DNA from: Rhodococcus zopfii NBRC 100606 = JCM 9919
Lineage (GTDB): Bacteria > Actinomycetota > Actinomycetes > Mycobacteriales > Mycobacteriaceae
DNA: 64,000 bases
Direction of reading: 5' to 3'
NCBI RefSeq assembly: GCF_001895025.1
Contig: NZ_BCXI01000003.1
Coordinates: 62,001-126,000, forward strand
Shown here one piece after another: positions 24,958 through 35,739 of this stretch; positions within the stretch are counted from its first letter, which is position 1, and every line of letters begins with the position of its first letter. The position numbers were made by a program, and so were the translations under genes. The notes below the pieces were generated by a model. That model saw nothing but the letters and a program-made list of their open reading frames with translations, was not told where the DNA came from and searched no databases.

Positions 24958-26856
24958 CTAGCGGATACCGAGCGCCCCGACCCCGACCGTGATCGTCTGG
25001 GTCTTGGAAATCTCCGAACCCGGAGGCTGCTGCTGCGTGATGACCATGCCGACCAGTTCGGGGGCGAGCGTCGCCTCCCGGGTCTGCTGCAACTGCGACG
25101 CCGAGCCCGTCCAGCCCGCGGCCCGCAACGCGGCCAGCGCCTCGGACACCGACCGGTTCGTGATCACCGGCATCTCGACCCGGTCACCGTTGGACACCTG
25201 GATCGTGACGGTCTGGCCCTTCGTGGCATTCGCGCCGCCCGCCGGACTGGTCGAGACGACGGTGCCCGCGGTCTGACCGGATTCGATCTCCTGCACCTCG
25301 ACGGTGAAACCGGCGCTTTCGATGTTCTCCCGCGCCACCTCGAGCGTCTGACCGGCGACGTTCGGCACCCGCACCTGTTCCGGGCCGGAACCGAGGGTGA
25401 TGGTGACGGCGCTGTCGCGGTCGATGTTGCTGCCGGACGAAGGGTCCTGCTTGACGACCGTGTCGACCTGCGCCTGCGTGGACGCCGCCCTTCCGATGTT
25501 CGTGTCGAGCCGCAGACCGATCTCGGCGAGCGCCCGCGCCGCCTCCTGCTGACTCATCCCGCTGAGTTTCGGGACCTGCACCTGCTCCGGGCCGCTGGAC
25601 ACCTCCAACGTCACCGTCGAGTTCTCCTCGACCTGAGCGCCCGCGACCGGGCGGGTGTTGATCACGTTGCCGGTCGCGACCACCGCGTCCGGTTTCGGTT
25701 GCACGGACACGCGGAATCCCGCGTCCTGGAGTTGCGCCTCGGCGATCGGCTGCGCGAGGTTCCGCACGTCGGGCACCGCGACCTGGGCCGCGGACGATCC
25801 GGGACCCAGCGACCACAGGAACAGGCCGACGATGCCGACGACGACGGCAGCGGCCACACCCAGCAGGACGCGTTTCGTGACCGAGCCCCCACCGGATCCG
25901 CCCGCAGATGCGGCCGCGGCGGGAGCGGCCCCGTCCCGGTAGTTCGAGTCGGAGTCGACGGCACCGAGGAAGTTGGTGCGTTCGTCGTCGGTCATCACCA
26001 TCGGTGCGCTGGGCCGCTGCCCGCTGAGAACGCGAATCAGGTCGCTGCGCATCTCGGCGGCGCTCTGGTACCGGTTGGCGGGGTTCTTCGCCATCGCCTT
26101 GAGGATCACCGAATCCAGTTCCGGCGGCACCGACGGGTTCACCGACGACGGCAGCGGCGGATCCTCCCGCACATGCTGGTAGGCCACCGCGACCGGCGAA
26201 TCGCCCTTGAAGGGAGGCTCGCCGGTGAGGATTTCGAAGAGCACGCAGCCCACCGAATAGACATCGGAGCGAGCGTCGACCTGTTCGCCCCGCGCCTGCT
26301 CGGGCGACAGATACTGCGCGGTGCCGATCACCGCGGCGGTCTGCGTCATCGGGCTGGCCGCGTCCGAGATCGCACGGGCGATACCGAAGTCCATGACCTT
26401 CACGGCGCCGGCCTTGTTGATCATGACGTTCGCGGGTTTGACGTCGCGGTGCACGATCATGTTGCGGTGGCTGAAGTCCAGGGCCGCGCAGACGTCGGCG
26501 ATGACCTCCATCGCCCGCTTCGGCGCCATCGGTCCGGTGCCGCGCACGATGTCGCGCAGCGTCTCGCCCTCGACGTACTCCATGACGATGTAGGGCAGGG
26601 GCCCGGTTTCGGTCTCGGCCTCGCCGGTGTCGTAGACGGCGACGATCGCCGGGTGGTTCAGTGCCGCCGCATTCTGTGCTTCCCGGCGGAACCGCAGGTA
26701 GAACGTGGGGTCGCGGGCGAGATCGGCGCGCAGAACCTTGATCGCCACGTCGCGACCGAGCCGGAGATCGCGAGCAAGGTGCACCTCGGACATGCCACCG
26801 AAGCCGAGGATCTCACCCAGCTCGTAGCGGGAGGAGAGCTTGCGCGGTGTGGTCAT
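24958..26856 (-). CDS. pknB: Serine/threonine protein kinase PknB with four PASTA repeats
   Basis: 632 residues. The kinase domain (about 10-275) is complete: glycine loop GFGGMSEVH, Lys in VAIKVL, IVHRDVKPANVM, DFG in VMDFGIA, activation loop with Thr residues before GTAQYLSPEQ. One membrane helix follows (about 335-355), then four extracellular PASTA repeats beginning VAVPDV, VQVPKL, VRVPNV and VEMPVI, which bind muropeptides/lipid II. PknB controls peptidoglycan synthesis and division by phosphorylating many targets including FhaA. The start overlaps the pknA stop (GTGATGA); either GTG 26859 or ATG 26856 may be used. Last gene of the fhaA-pknB operon. Confidence 0.97.
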   Translation of the reverse strand: MTTPRKLSSRYELGEILGFGGMSEVHLARDLRLGRDVAIKVLRADLARDPTFYLRFRREAQNAAALNHPAIVAVYDTGEAETETGPLPYIVMEYVEGETLRDIVRGTGPMAPKRAMEVIADVCAALDFSHRNMIVHRDVKPANVMINKAGAVKVMDFGIARAISDAASPMTQTAAVIGTAQYLSPEQARGEQVDARSDVYSVGCVLFEILTGEPPFKGDSPVAVAYQHVREDPPLPSSVNPSVPPELDSVILKAMAKNPANRYQSAAEMRSDLIRVLSGQRPSAPMVMTDDERTNFLGAVDSDSNYRDGAAPAAAASAGGSGGGSVTKRVLLGVAAAVVVGIVGLFLWSLGPGSSAAQVAVPDVRNLAQPIAEAQLQDAGFRVSVQPKPDAVVATGNVINTRPVAGAQVEENSTVTLEVSSGPEQVQVPKLSGMSQQEAARALAEIGLRLDTNIGRAASTQAQVDTVVKQDPSSGSNIDRDSAVTITLGSGPEQVRVPNVAGQTLEVARENIESAGFTVEVQEIESGQTAGTVVSTSPAGGANATKGQTVTIQVSNGDRVEMPVITNRSVSEALAALRAAGWTGSASQLQQTREATLAPELVGMVITQQQPPGSEISKTQTITVGVGALGIR

Positions 26857-28403
26857 CACGTTCCTGTTTCCGGCTCGATGTTCGAATTCGTGTTGTTGCT
26901 GGCCCCGGGTGCGACCTCCCCGCCACTATTCCCGGCCCCGGTGCCGCCTCCGGCGGCGGGCTCGGTCGTGGTGGTGGTCGTGGTGGTCGTGGTGGTGGTC
27001 GGAGCCGTCGTGGTGGTGGTCGTGGTGGTCGGCGGCGGTGTGGTCGTCGGAGCCGTGGTGGTCGTCGGCGGCGGTGTGGTCGTCGGTTCCGGTGTGGTCG
27101 TCGGGATCGTCGTCACCGGCGGCGGCACCGGGATCGTCGGCTCCACAGTCGTCGTGGTCACCCGCGGCCGCGTCGTGGTGGTCGTCGGCTTGACCGTCGT
27201 GGTGATCTGCGTCGTCGGCGACGGAGCCTGTACCGGTTCGTCCGAGCCGGCCCGGTCGAACAGCACGACTCCCAGCGCGATCGCCGCGAGCGCGACCGCG
27301 ATACCTGCGGCCCACAGCAGCACCTTGGGGGACCGTCCGCCCCCGGAGTCGCCGATCGGCGGCTGGGTGCCCGTCACATAGTTCTGGCCCGTGTACGGGG
27401 TCTGCGGCGGCGGGGTCGCACCCGAATACACGTCGCCGGTGTAGGCCTGCGATGGGGGCGTCGCCATCGCCCGCGTCGCCGCGGTCGGCGGTGTCGTGCC
27501 CGGCACGCCCGGCGGCAGCACCCGGTTGGCGTTCGTGATCGGCGGCACATTGCCGGGCGGCGGCGCCGGACGGCCCGCGCGGACCGCCGCGACGGCGTCG
27601 GCGAACTCGCCGCCGCTCGAGTAGCGGTGTGCCGGATCCTTCGCCATGCCGATCTCGACGACCTCGCGCACGCCGGCCGGCAGATCCGCGGGCAGCGGCG
27701 CGGGCACCTCCTGCACGTGCTTCATCGCGACGGTGACAACGCTGTCCCCGAGGAACGGTCGCCGGCCCGACAGGGCCTCGTAGCCGACGACGGCCAGCGA
27801 GTACACGTCGCTCGCGGAGGTCGCCTCCTGGCCGAGGGCCTGCTCCGGCGAAATGTACTGGGCGGTGCCCATCACCATGCCGGTGCGCGTCACCGGGGAC
27901 GCGTCGACGGCCTTCGCGATGCCGAAATCGGTGATCTTGACCTGGCCGGTCGGGGTGATGAGGATATTGCCCGGTTTGACGTCGCGGTGCACGACGCCCG
28001 CGTTGTGCGCGGCCTGCAGGGCACGGCCGGTCTGCTCGAGCATGTCGAGGCTGTGCGCCAGCGACAACCGGCCGACGCGAGCCAGCACCGCGTTGAGCGG
28101 TTCGCCGTGCACGAGTTCCATCACCAGGTAGGCGATGGACTGGCCTTCGGCGTCGTGGATCTCGCCGTAATCGAACACCCCGGCGATACCGGGATGGTTC
28201 AACTGGGCGGTGGTGCGCGCCTCGAACCGGAACCGGGTCAGGAAGTCCGGGTCGTCCGACAGTTCCGCTTTGAGGATCTTCACCGCGACCCGGCGGTCGA
28301 GCCTCGTGTCGAGTCCGTCCCACACCTGGCCCATACCGCCGGTCGCGATGAGCCGCTGCAGACGATATCGGTCGGCGATCATGGTGCCGCTGTTCACAGC
28401 CAT
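26856..28403 (-). CDS. pknA: Serine/threonine protein kinase PknA
   Basis: 515 residues, longer than the ~430 of M. tuberculosis PknA. Kinase motifs: [50 protein letters not shown] membrane helix lies near residue 380 ([22 protein letters not shown]). The extracellular tail (about 400-515) is almost pure Thr/Pro with long poly-Thr runs, and lacks PASTA domains; it is a likely target for protein O-mannosylation (inference). Starts 1 bp after the pbpA stop. PknA acts with PknB in growth and cell-shape control and is essential in M. tuberculosis. Confidence 0.96.
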   Translation of the reverse strand: MAVNSGTMIADRYRLQRLIATGGMGQVWDGLDTRLDRRVAVKILKAELSDDPDFLTRFRFEARTTAQLNHPGIAGVFDYGEIHDAEGQSIAYLVMELVHGEPLNAVLARVGRLSLAHSLDMLEQTGRALQAAHNAGVVHRDVKPGNILITPTGQVKITDFGIAKAVDASPVTRTGMVMGTAQYISPEQALGQEATSASDVYSLAVVGYEALSGRRPFLGDSVVTVAMKHVQEVPAPLPADLPAGVREVVEIGMAKDPAHRYSSGGEFADAVAAVRAGRPAPPPGNVPPITNANRVLPPGVPGTTPPTAATRAMATPPSQAYTGDVYSGATPPPQTPYTGQNYVTGTQPPIGDSGGGRSPKVLLWAAGIAVALAAIALGVVLFDRAGSDEPVQAPSPTTQITTTVKPTTTTTRPRVTTTTVEPTIPVPPPVTTIPTTTPEPTTTPPPTTTTAPTTTPPPTTTTTTTTAPTTTTTTTTTTTTEPAAGGGTGAGNSGGEVAPGASNNTNSNIEPETGT

Positions 28404-28404
28404 G

Positions 28405-29889
28405 TCAGCCTCCCTGTAATCCGGCCGAAATGACGGCACGTCCGATGGGTGCGGCCACGGAGCCGCCGGTTGCCGCGAGCGCCCGGTCGCCGCCGTCCTC
28501 CACGATCACCGCCACCGCAACCGTGGGCTGCTGCGCGGGCGCAAAGGCGATATACCAGGTGTGCGGCGGAGTGTTACGGGGGTCGCTGCCGTGCTCGGCC
28601 GTGCCGGTCTTCGATGCGATCTGGACACCGGGGATCTTGCCCGCGCCGCCCGCGTAATTCTCGGCGCCGATCATCAGTTCCGTGAGGATCGCGGCAACCT
28701 CCGGGGCGATCGCCTGGCCGGCGGACTCCGGCTGCGTTTCGGAGAGAACCGACAGGTCAGGGGACTGCAGCTGATCCACCAGGTACGGCTTCATGCGGAC
28801 ACCACCGTTCGCGACGGTCGCGGCGATCACCGCGTTCTCCAGCGGCGTCAGGGCCACGTCGCGCTGCCCGATGCTGGACTGTCCGAGTGCCGCACCGTCG
28901 GGAATGGGGCCGAGTGTGCTTTCCGCCACGGACAGCGGAATCGACATGTTCTCGCCGATCCCCAGCGCCTCGGACTGGGCGGCGAGGGCGTCCCTGCCGG
29001 TGTTGATGCCCATCTCGACGAACGCGGTGTTGCACGAGCGGGCGAACGCCTCGCGCAGCGTCGCCGTCGGTTCGGAACCGCACGTCGATCCGCCGTAGTT
29101 CTCGAGGGTCGTCGTGGTGTCCGGGAGCGTGATGTTGGGGGCAGCGGTGAACCGATCCTCCGGGCCGACGCCGTTCGCGAGGGCCGCGGCGGTGACCACC
29201 ACCTTGAACGTCGAACCCGGCGGGTAGGTCTGCGACACCGCCCGGTTGAGCATCGGCTTGTCCGGGTCGGCGTTGAGTTCGTCCCAGGCGGCGCTCGTGG
29301 CGGCACCGTCGTGCCCGGACAGCCGGTTCGGGTCGTAGCTCGGCGTGCTCACCATCGTCAGGATCTTGCCGGTGCTCGGTTCGATCGCGACGACCGCACC
29401 GGTGTAGCCCTTGGCGGTCAATTCGTCGTAGGCGACCTGCTGCATGATCGGGTCGATCGTGCTGACGACGTTGCCGCCACGCGGGTTGCGTCCCGACACC
29501 AGGTCGAAGAAGCGACGCCCGAACAGGCGGGGATCCGACCCGTTGAGGACGGCATCCTCGGACCGTTCCAGGCCGGTGCTGCCGTACTGCATCGAGTAGA
29601 AGCCGGTGACCGGTGCGTACGCGAGCGGACTCATCGGCTGCTCGGGCGTGGCCGGGTAGGTCCGCAGGTACTTGTAGCGGCTGTCGGTGGGCACCGAGAC
29701 GGCCAGCACCTGTCCGCTCGCGGAGATCTGCCCGCGCTGGCGGGAGTACTCGTCGATCAGCACCCGCGAGTTGCGCGGATCGGTGCGCAGGTCGTCGGCC
29801 TTGATGACCTGCACGTACGTGGCATTGGCGAGGAGAGCGGCAACCATGAACATCACGGCCATCGCGACCTTGCGGAGTGGACCGTTCAT
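28405..29889 (-). CDS. pbpA: Class B penicillin-binding protein PbpA
   Basis: 494 residues: an N-terminal membrane anchor (about 8-25), a dimerisation domain, and a transpeptidase domain with S-x-x-K in [12 protein letters not shown] in ARSCNTAF and K-T-G in [10 protein letters not shown]. It cross-links peptidoglycan with its SEDS partner RodA, whose stop overlaps this start by 4 bp. In mycobacteria PbpA is needed for septation and cell length and is a PknB substrate. Confidence 0.96.
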   Translation of the reverse strand: MNGPLRKVAMAVMFMVAALLANATYVQVIKADDLRTDPRNSRVLIDEYSRQRGQISASGQVLAVSVPTDSRYKYLRTYPATPEQPMSPLAYAPVTGFYSMQYGSTGLERSEDAVLNGSDPRLFGRRFFDLVSGRNPRGGNVVSTIDPIMQQVAYDELTAKGYTGAVVAIEPSTGKILTMVSTPSYDPNRLSGHDGAATSAAWDELNADPDKPMLNRAVSQTYPPGSTFKVVVTAAALANGVGPEDRFTAAPNITLPDTTTTLENYGGSTCGSEPTATLREAFARSCNTAFVEMGINTGRDALAAQSEALGIGENMSIPLSVAESTLGPIPDGAALGQSSIGQRDVALTPLENAVIAATVANGGVRMKPYLVDQLQSPDLSVLSETQPESAGQAIAPEVAAILTELMIGAENYAGGAGKIPGVQIASKTGTAEHGSDPRNTPPHTWYIAFAPAQQPTVAVAVIVEDGGDRALAATGGSVAAPIGRAVISAGLQGG

Positions 29890-31334
29890 TCGCGCCCCAT
29901 CATCTCCGTCTGCGCGTCCGCGATCGGCGGTGCTGGCCTCTTGCGGGGCAGGACGGGTTCCCGAGCGGAGTGCGAGATCTTCATCAGCAGAGCCAGCAGC
30001 AGGTAGTTCGCGAGCAGCGACGACCCGCCGTACGAGACGAACGGGGTGGTCAGGCCGGTGAGCGGGATCAGCTTGGTGACGCCGCCGACGACCACGAAGA
30101 TCTGGATCGCGAGGGTGAACGACAGGCCCGCGGCGAGGAGTTTGCCGAAGCTGTCGCGCACCGCCAGCGCGGTGCGCAGTCCCCGCACGATCAGCACGAG
30201 GAACAGCATCAGGATCGCGGCCAGGCCGATCAGTCCGAGTTCCTCACCGATCGTCGCGACGATGAAGTCGGTCTTCGCGAACGGCACCTGCGCGGGCCGG
30301 CCGCTGCCCAGGCCGGTGCCGCCGACACCTCCGGTCGCCATGCCGAACAGCGACTGCGAGATCTGGTAGCCGGTGTTCGCGTAATCGGAGAACGGGTCGA
30401 GCCAGGTCTGCACCCGTACCCGCACGTGCCCGAACATCTGGTACGCGAAGAAGAAGCCCACGGCGAGCAGGGCGAAGCCGATGAGCAGCCAGCCCACCCG
30501 TTCGGTGGCGATGTAGAGCATCACCAGCACGGTCGTGAACAGCAGCAGCGAGGTGCCCAGATCCTTCTCGAACACCATCACGCCGATCGACAGGATCCAC
30601 GCGGCGAGGATCGGACCGAGGTCGCGGGCGCGCGGGAAGTCCATGCCGAGGAAGTGCTTGCCGGCGGTGGTGAACAGGTCACGTTTCGCGACGAGCACCG
30701 ACGCGAAGAAGATGATCAGCAGGATCTTCGAGAATTCGCCGGGCTGGATGCTGAAGCCGGGCAGCCGGATCCAGATCTTCGCGCCGTTGACCTCGGACAG
30801 GCTCGACGGCAGCAGCGCCGGGATGGCCAGCGCGACCAGGCCGATCAGGCCGAGGGTGTAGCTGTAGCGGGCAAGCAGCCGGTAGTCGTGCAGCAGCACC
30901 AGCACCGCGACGAACCCGGCGATGGCCAGCGCGGTCCACAGGACCTGCTGGTTCGCGTCGGGTGACGGGATCGGATCGCCCATGAACAGGGCGTTCTCCT
31001 CGTCGGCGAGGTCGAGACGGTGGATCAGGACCAGGCCCAGCCCGTTGAGCAGCGCGACGATCGGGAGCAACAGCGGATCGGCGTACGGCGCGAACCGTCG
31101 CACCGCCAGATGCGCGACGAGGAACATCACGGCGTACGTCAGCCCGTACTTGGCGAGGTCCCAGGTGAAGGTCTGTTCCTGGCTGGCCTCGACGAGCAAC
31201 AGCGACACCAGCGTGATGCCGATCGCGGCGAGAATCAGCAGCAGTTCGGTGTTGCGGCGGGTGGATTGTGGTGGTGCAGGGGCGAATCCACCCGGAGGGC
31301 TCGGGAAAGCCCCCGCGACGTGAGACACCGACAT
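29886..31334 (-). CDS. rodA: SEDS peptidoglycan glycosyltransferase RodA
   Basis: 482 residues with about 12 membrane helices (first near residue 30). Family motifs include [21 protein letters not shown] and the C-terminal [19 protein letters not shown] proteins polymerise lipid II into glycan strands together with a class B PBP, here PbpA. The ATG at 31334 overlaps the pstP stop as TGATG, fixing the start; longer readings are in the wrong context. Part of the fhaA-to-pknB operon. Confidence 0.95.
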   Translation of the reverse strand: MSVSHVAGAFPSPPGGFAPAPPQSTRRNTELLLILAAIGITLVSLLLVEASQEQTFTWDLAKYGLTYAVMFLVAHLAVRRFAPYADPLLLPIVALLNGLGLVLIHRLDLADEENALFMGDPIPSPDANQQVLWTALAIAGFVAVLVLLHDYRLLARYSYTLGLIGLVALAIPALLPSSLSEVNGAKIWIRLPGFSIQPGEFSKILLIIFFASVLVAKRDLFTTAGKHFLGMDFPRARDLGPILAAWILSIGVMVFEKDLGTSLLLFTTVLVMLYIATERVGWLLIGFALLAVGFFFAYQMFGHVRVRVQTWLDPFSDYANTGYQISQSLFGMATGGVGGTGLGSGRPAQVPFAKTDFIVATIGEELGLIGLAAILMLFLVLIVRGLRTALAVRDSFGKLLAAGLSFTLAIQIFVVVGGVTKLIPLTGLTTPFVSYGGSSLLANYLLLALLMKISHSAREPVLPRKRPAPPIADAQTEMMGRE

Positions 31335-32878
31335 CAGGCTCCCACCCTGCAGTTCTGGCCCGGTACCTGCGGTACGGCCGGCGTCGGTTCGGGTGTCTGC
31401 TCCGGAGCGGCCGGGGCCGCGGGAGCGGGTGTCTCGCCCGGTGCCGGGCCTCCGGGTGCTGCGCTTGCGGGTGCCGGGATCTCCGCCGGGGGCGGCGCGG
31501 CAGTGGTGACCGGCGGGGTTTCCGGGGCGGGCGCCGGGGCGGGCGTGCCGTCCGGGGCGGGGGTGGCAGTCGCGACGGGGCCGGGCGCCGGTGCCGGTGC
31601 CGGTGCCGGTTCCGGCTTCTCTTCCACGCACACCGGCAGCAGATCACCGTCGACGAGCCGGCCCATCTGCGCTTTCGCGTCCTCGAGGTTGCCGGACGGA
31701 AGACCGGCCCGTACCTGCTCGCGCGCGGCGGGCTGCAGGTCGTCGACGACCATGACGCGGCAGTTGGCGCTGCCGGGTTCCATCAAAGTCAGCAAGCCCT
31801 CGTCGGTGATGCAACCCACGAGTGCCTGTTCCTGCAACGAGTAGCCGAGGACGTTGCCGGGCACGCCGCGCAGCACGGTGACCCGGCCGTCGTCGGCGCC
31901 GACATAGTAGTAGTTGCGGATCATCATGCGCCCCACGACAACTGCCGTCGCGAGCAGAGCCAGCACGACGAGCACGGCGACCGGCCACCACAGGCGGCTG
32001 CGCTTGCGCTTCGGTTCGGGTTCGGGCTTGCTGATCACCCGCTTCGGTGTGGCACGCGGCGGCCGCATCGCCGCGGCTCGGCCGGCGGCGGTGTTCGGGG
32101 GCGGGGTGTCCTCGTCATCACCGGACGCGGCACCCGCGACGATCGGATGGCTCTGCCCGTAGTCCAGGTCGATGACATCGGCGACGACGACGGTCACGTT
32201 GTCGGGGCCGCCGCTGCGCAGCGCCAGTTCGATGAGCCGGTCGGCGCACTCGTCGTGGCTGCCCTCGCGCATCGTGTTGGCGATCGTCTCGTCGCTGACC
32301 ACGTCGGACAGCCCGTCCGAGCACACCAGGTAACGGTCGCCGGCGCGGGCTTCCCGCACCGTCAGGGTCGGCTCGACCTCGCTGCCGGTCAGGGCACGCA
32401 TGATCAGCGACCGCTGCGGATGCGAATGCGCCTGCTCGGCGGTGATGCGGCCCTCGTCGACGAGGGACTGCACGAACGTGTCGTCGCGGGTGATCTGGGT
32501 CAGCTGGTCATCGCGCAGCAGGTAGGCACGCGAATCGCCGATGTGGGCCAGGCCCAGCTTGCTGCCGGCGAACAGGATCGCGGTGAGCGTGGTGCCCATG
32601 CCGTCGAGCTCGGGTTCCTCCTCGACCTGATCGGCGATGGAGGCGTTGCCTTCGCGGACCGCGGCTGCGAGCTTGCCGAGCAGGTCGTCGCCCGGCTCGT
32701 CGTCGTCGAGGTGGGCGAGCGCCGCGATCATCAACTGCGAGGCGACCTCACCGGCGGCGTGACCGCCCATGCCGTCGGCGAGCGCGAGCAGGCGCGCACC
32801 GGCGTACACGGAGTCTTCGTTGTTGGAGCGGACCAGGCCGCGGTCGCTGCGGGCGGCGTAGCGCAATACAAGGGTCAC
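31334..32878 (-). CDS. pstP: PP2C-family protein phosphatase PstP
   Basis: 514 residues. The catalytic domain (1-240) has the PP2C metal-site motifs [35 protein letters not shown] and [11 protein letters not shown] membrane helix follows at about 310-330 behind a basic stretch, then an extracellular part of ~180 residues ending in a Pro/Ala-rich region with two Cys. PstP reverses phosphorylation by PknA/PknB. The GTG at 32878 overlaps the fhaB stop (GTGA). Confidence 0.96.
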   Translation of the reverse strand: MTLVLRYAARSDRGLVRSNNEDSVYAGARLLALADGMGGHAAGEVASQLMIAALAHLDDDEPGDDLLGKLAAAVREGNASIADQVEEEPELDGMGTTLTAILFAGSKLGLAHIGDSRAYLLRDDQLTQITRDDTFVQSLVDEGRITAEQAHSHPQRSLIMRALTGSEVEPTLTVREARAGDRYLVCSDGLSDVVSDETIANTMREGSHDECADRLIELALRSGGPDNVTVVVADVIDLDYGQSHPIVAGAASGDDEDTPPPNTAAGRAAAMRPPRATPKRVISKPEPEPKRKRSRLWWPVAVLVVLALLATAVVVGRMMIRNYYYVGADDGRVTVLRGVPGNVLGYSLQEQALVGCITDEGLLTLMEPGSANCRVMVVDDLQPAAREQVRAGLPSGNLEDAKAQMGRLVDGDLLPVCVEEKPEPAPAPAPAPGPVATATPAPDGTPAPAPAPETPPVTTAAPPPAEIPAPASAAPGGPAPGETPAPAAPAAPEQTPEPTPAVPQVPGQNCRVGA

Positions 32879-33336
32879 GGGCGGAGCTCGATCACGGTCT
32901 TCCCGACCCGGACCGGGGTGCCCAGGGGTACGCGGACGGCGGTGGTGACCTTCGCACGATCGAGGTAGGTCCCGTTGGTGGAACCCAGATCCTCGACGTA
33001 CCAGTCGGAGCCACGCGGCGAGAGCCGGGCGTGGCGGGTGGAGGCATAGTCGTCGGTGAGTACCAGCGTCGAATCGTCGGCACGTCCGATCAGCACCGGC
33101 TGGGTGCCCAGCGAGATGCGGGTGCCGGCGAGCGCGCCCTGCGTCACCACCAGGTATTTCGCGGTCTTGTTGCGACTGAGCGACGGCAGCACCGACTGCT
33201 TGCCCGAATAGCGCGGGAGCGGTCGTGCCGCACCGGCGTAGATGTCCGAGCGCAACGTGCGCAGAACAGCCCAGATGAACAGCCACAGCAGGAGGAGGAA
33301 ACCCGCCCGGGTCAGCTGCAGAATCAGCCCCTGCAC
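32875..33336 (-). CDS. fhaB: FHA-domain protein FhaB (FipA)
   Basis: 153 residues. One membrane helix at the N-terminus (GFLLLLWLFIWAVLRTL) is followed by a linker with Thr/Ser and a forkhead-associated domain: [34 protein letters not shown]. The FHA domain binds phosphothreonine; FhaB (Rv0019c, FipA) interacts with FtsZ/FtsQ in M. tuberculosis. GTG start at 33336 has AGGAGGA upstream, fixing a shorter protein than the open frame allows. Confidence 0.95.
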   Translation of the reverse strand: MQGLILQLTRAGFLLLLWLFIWAVLRTLRSDIYAGAARPLPRYSGKQSVLPSLSRNKTAKYLVVTQGALAGTRISLGTQPVLIGRADDSTLVLTDDYASTRHARLSPRGSDWYVEDLGSTNGTYLDRAKVTTAVRVPLGTPVRVGKTVIELRP

Positions 33337-33493
33337 GGCTCGTCCTCCTTCGGCATGGTCGACCGGCGCGCTCGCATCCGGTGTGCTGAGGTCACCCACA
33401 ATACGGACTGTGCACGGCTCGACGCACCGTCCGACGCGTCGGTTACGCGCCGGACCGGTCTCGAGTCGGGTCCGATCGGGTGTCGAAACCCGT

Positions 33494-34810
33494 TCAGAGG
33501 ATGCGGACCAGGATCTCCGAGTGACCCGCGCGGACCACATCGCCGTCGGCGAGCTGCCAATCCTGCACGGGCGCGCCGTTGACGGTGGTGCCGTTGGTGG
33601 AACCGAGATCGGACAGCATCGCGACCGACCCGTCCCAGCGGATGTCGATATGGCGACGGGAAACACCGGTGTCGGGGAGGCGGAACTGGGCGTCCTGGCC
33701 GCGACCGATGATGTTGCTGCCCTCACGGAGCTGGTAGTAGCGGCCGCTGCCGTCCTCGAGCTGCAGCGTCGCGGTCAGCACACGACCCGGTGCAGCACCG
33801 GCCGGCGGGTAGGCGGCGCCGCCACCGTAGTTGCGGTCGTCGTAGCCGCCCTGCTGGGCGTAACCCTGCTGGTCGTAGCCCTGATCCGCGTAGCCCTGCT
33901 GGCCGTAGCCCTGCTGGCCGTACGCCTGGCCCTGGTAGCCCTGGTCGGCGTAGCCCTGGTCGTAACCGGCGGGGCCGGCTGCGCCCGGCTGGCCGTAACC
34001 GCCCTGGAAGCGGTCCTCGCCGTACGGCTGCTGCTGGTAGTCGTTGCGGCCGTAGTCCTGGCTGTAGGCCTGCTGCTGGTCGCCGTAGCCGCCACCGTAG
34101 TTGCGGTCGTCGTAGCCGCCCTGCTGGCCGTAACCCTGCTGGTCGTAGCCCTGATCCGCGTAACCCTGGTCGGTGTAACCGCCGCGCTCGCCGCCGTAGG
34201 CCTCGGCCGGCGGGTAGGCAGCGCCACCCTCGTTGCGGTAGCCCTGCGCATAGCGCTGATCCTGGCCGACGTGCGCGTGACCGTTGCGCGCGTACTGCGG
34301 CTCCGCGCGGTCGGCGGGCTCGCGGCCGGGTTCGTAGCCGGGGTTCTGCGTCATGGGGGCAACTCCTGGGTCAGGTTTCACGGTCGGGCGATTCTGGGGC
34401 GAACGCGAGGCCGGGGCACGCGCGGATGCGCGCCCGGTATCGGGATCGACCGAGCCGCGAGTGCGGTACTGCCCCGTGTGCAGCGCCGACGACGACTCGA
34501 AGGCAACATGGATCTCACCGTAGGTTTGCCACCCTTGTTCGCGAATGAAGTCCTCAAGGTGACGGGAGAATGCCTTCACCGTCAAGTCCCTGTCTGCTGC
34601 CAGGGCCTCGTGATCGGACTCGCTGATGGTGATGACGTACTTGTTCGGTGCGAGCATGAGCCCACGATCGAGCTGCTGGACACCGTCCGTAGCCTCCTGT
34701 TGAAGCGCGGCTTCGACCTCCTGGGGGACCACACCGCCTCCGAAGACGCGCGCGAATGCGTCGCCGATTGCGGCTTGAAGCTTGCGTTCGAAACGCTGCG
34801 CGATTCCCAT
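33494..34810 (-). CDS. fhaA: FHA-domain protein FhaA with DUF3662 domain and QGY repeats
   Basis: 438 residues in three parts: an N-terminal DUF3662 domain (1-120, [12 protein letters not shown]...), a central Gly/Tyr/Gln/Asp low-complexity region (about 190-345) made of D-Q-G-Y / Q-Q-G-Y units, and a C-terminal FHA domain ([31 protein letters not shown]). FhaA (Rv0020c) reads phospho-Thr on PknB targets and on MviN pseudokinase, restraining peptidoglycan synthesis. The ATG at 34810 follows AAAGGGGG. The 157-bp gap to fhaB has no terminator I can see. First gene of the leftward operon. Confidence 0.96.
   Translation of the reverse strand: MGIAQRFERKLQAAIGDAFARVFGGGVVPQEVEAALQQEATDGVQQLDRGLMLAPNKYVITISESDHEALAADRDLTVKAFSRHLEDFIREQGWQTYGEIHVAFESSSALHTGQYRTRGSVDPDTGRASARAPASRSPQNRPTVKPDPGVAPMTQNPGYEPGREPADRAEPQYARNGHAHVGQDQRYAQGYRNEGGAAYPPAEAYGGERGGYTDQGYADQGYDQQGYGQQGGYDDRNYGGGYGDQQQAYSQDYGRNDYQQQPYGEDRFQGGYGQPGAAGPAGYDQGYADQGYQGQAYGQQGYGQQGYADQGYDQQGYAQQGGYDDRNYGGGAAYPPAGAAPGRVLTATLQLEDGSGRYYQLREGSNIIGRGQDAQFRLPDTGVSRRHIDIRWDGSVAMLSDLGSTNGTTVNGAPVQDWQLADGDVVRAGHSEILVRIL
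33818..34168. repeat. Direct repeat inside the fhaA QGY region
   Basis: An ~81-bp segment at 33818-33898 recurs at 34088-34168 with two mismatches. Both encode the same run of Q-G-Y and D-D-R-N-Y-G-G units; between them are shorter copies of a 15-18 bp unit. The array is a candidate for copy-number variation between strains. Confidence 0.85.
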
Positions 34811-35012
34811 GGCGGCCCCCTTTCCGGACTGTGCGTGTCGCGATGCAGTTCTCGCCCCTGCATGGTATCGACTTTTCGCCCGATCCGGCTCGGGGGATGG
34901 TGAGCGAATGTCCAACTCGGCCCCCGATGCTGCCTGAAAGCCCTCCAAAACGTGGCGTGACCAGGAGAATCGTGATATCTGGAGAAGGTGTGTTACTGTT
35001 CTCCAGTCGCTC

Positions 35013-35095
35013 GGGCGAGTGGCGGAATGGCAGACGCGCTGGCTTCAGGTGCCAGTGTCCTTCGGGACGTGGGGGTTCAAGTCCCCCTTCGCCCA
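35013..35095 (+). tRNA. tRNA-Leu (anticodon CAG)
   Basis: 83 nt with the long variable arm of class II tRNAs (GTGTCCTTCGGGACGT). Acceptor GGGCGAG (35013-35019) pairs with TTCGCCC (35088-35094, one G-U), discriminator A. The anticodon stem CTGGC/GCCAG encloses TTCAGGT, anticodon CAG. Same position as leuT beside fhaA in mycobacteria. Confidence 0.96.
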
Positions 35096-35123
35096 CAGAG
35101 AGCAGTTCCACGAACTGCGACGG

Positions 35124-35162
35124 ACGAGGTCACGAACTCGAAAGAGGTCGTGACCTCGTTCT
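35124..35162. terminator. Terminator after tRNA-Leu
   Basis: ACGAGGTCACGA (35124-35135) pairs with TCGTGACCTCGT (35148-35159); the loop itself contains CTC/GAG pairing. It is followed by TTCTCGT. It separates the tRNA from the convergent NUDIX gene. Confidence 0.75.
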
Positions 35163-35241
35163 CGTATGTATGGTCGACGCCTGCTCGATCCTGAAGCGAG
35201 ACCTCGCCAAGAGTTGGCCGTGTCGTCGCGAGGCATCGAGG

Positions 35242-35739
35242 TCACGGCCGAATATGGGGACTCGAGCCAGAAGCCGAGGAACGCACCTTCGCGATGAAAC
35301 GGAGAAAGTGCGGATCGAACCGCCGAACGTCGCTGTTCCCGAATTCGTCCACGGTCCACCAGCGACCGCTTCGGAATTCCCTTGAATCCAATGTGAACTC
35401 GGTTTCCTGCCCGGCCGTGATGACGTACCAGAGGCTGACGTCGACGTGTGTGCCGACGATATCGGTCGTCCGTGTGACCGTGAGGAAGACCGGGGCGGTA
35501 CCTGTGAGGCCGAAATCGGCGTCGATGCCGAGTTCCTCCCGCGTCTCCCGTATTGCGGTGTCGAGCGGGTGTTCACCGGGTTCGACGTGTCCACCCGTGG
35601 GGAGCCACACGCCGGCTCCGATGTGGTCGATGAGGAAGACACTCGAGTCTCTCGGATCGATCACGACGACGTAGGACACGAGGTGTTGCGGCGGGATCGC
35701 CGGCTTGCTTCGGCGGGGTCCATCGGGTGAGGATCTCAT
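35242..35739 (-). CDS. NUDIX hydrolase
   Basis: 165 residues with a full NUDIX box: G-x5-E-x7-R-E-x-x-E-E-x-G read from GGHVEPGEHPLDTAIRETRE to ELGI (residues about 65-87). The members hydrolyse nucleoside diphosphate-linked compounds with Mg; substrate not predictable. The ATG at 35739 is the same base position as the last base of mqo upstream, so the two genes are adjacent on one strand and likely co-transcribed. The long C-terminus DFGLTGTAPVFLT.. suits the actinobacterial ADP-ribose/NTP-type subgroup. Confidence 0.9.
   Translation of the reverse strand: MRSSPDGPRRSKPAIPPQHLVSYVVVIDPRDSSVFLIDHIGAGVWLPTGGHVEPGEHPLDTAIRETREELGIDADFGLTGTAPVFLTVTRTTDIVGTHVDVSLWYVITAGQETEFTLDSREFRSGRWWTVDEFGNSDVRRFDPHFLRFIAKVRSSASGSSPHIRP

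Noticed and set aside
25699-28433. Long rightward open frames opposite pknB and pknA
   Set aside because: They are antisense shadows of strongly biased high-GC genes; they lack ribosome sites and known domains, and the leftward kinases are certain.
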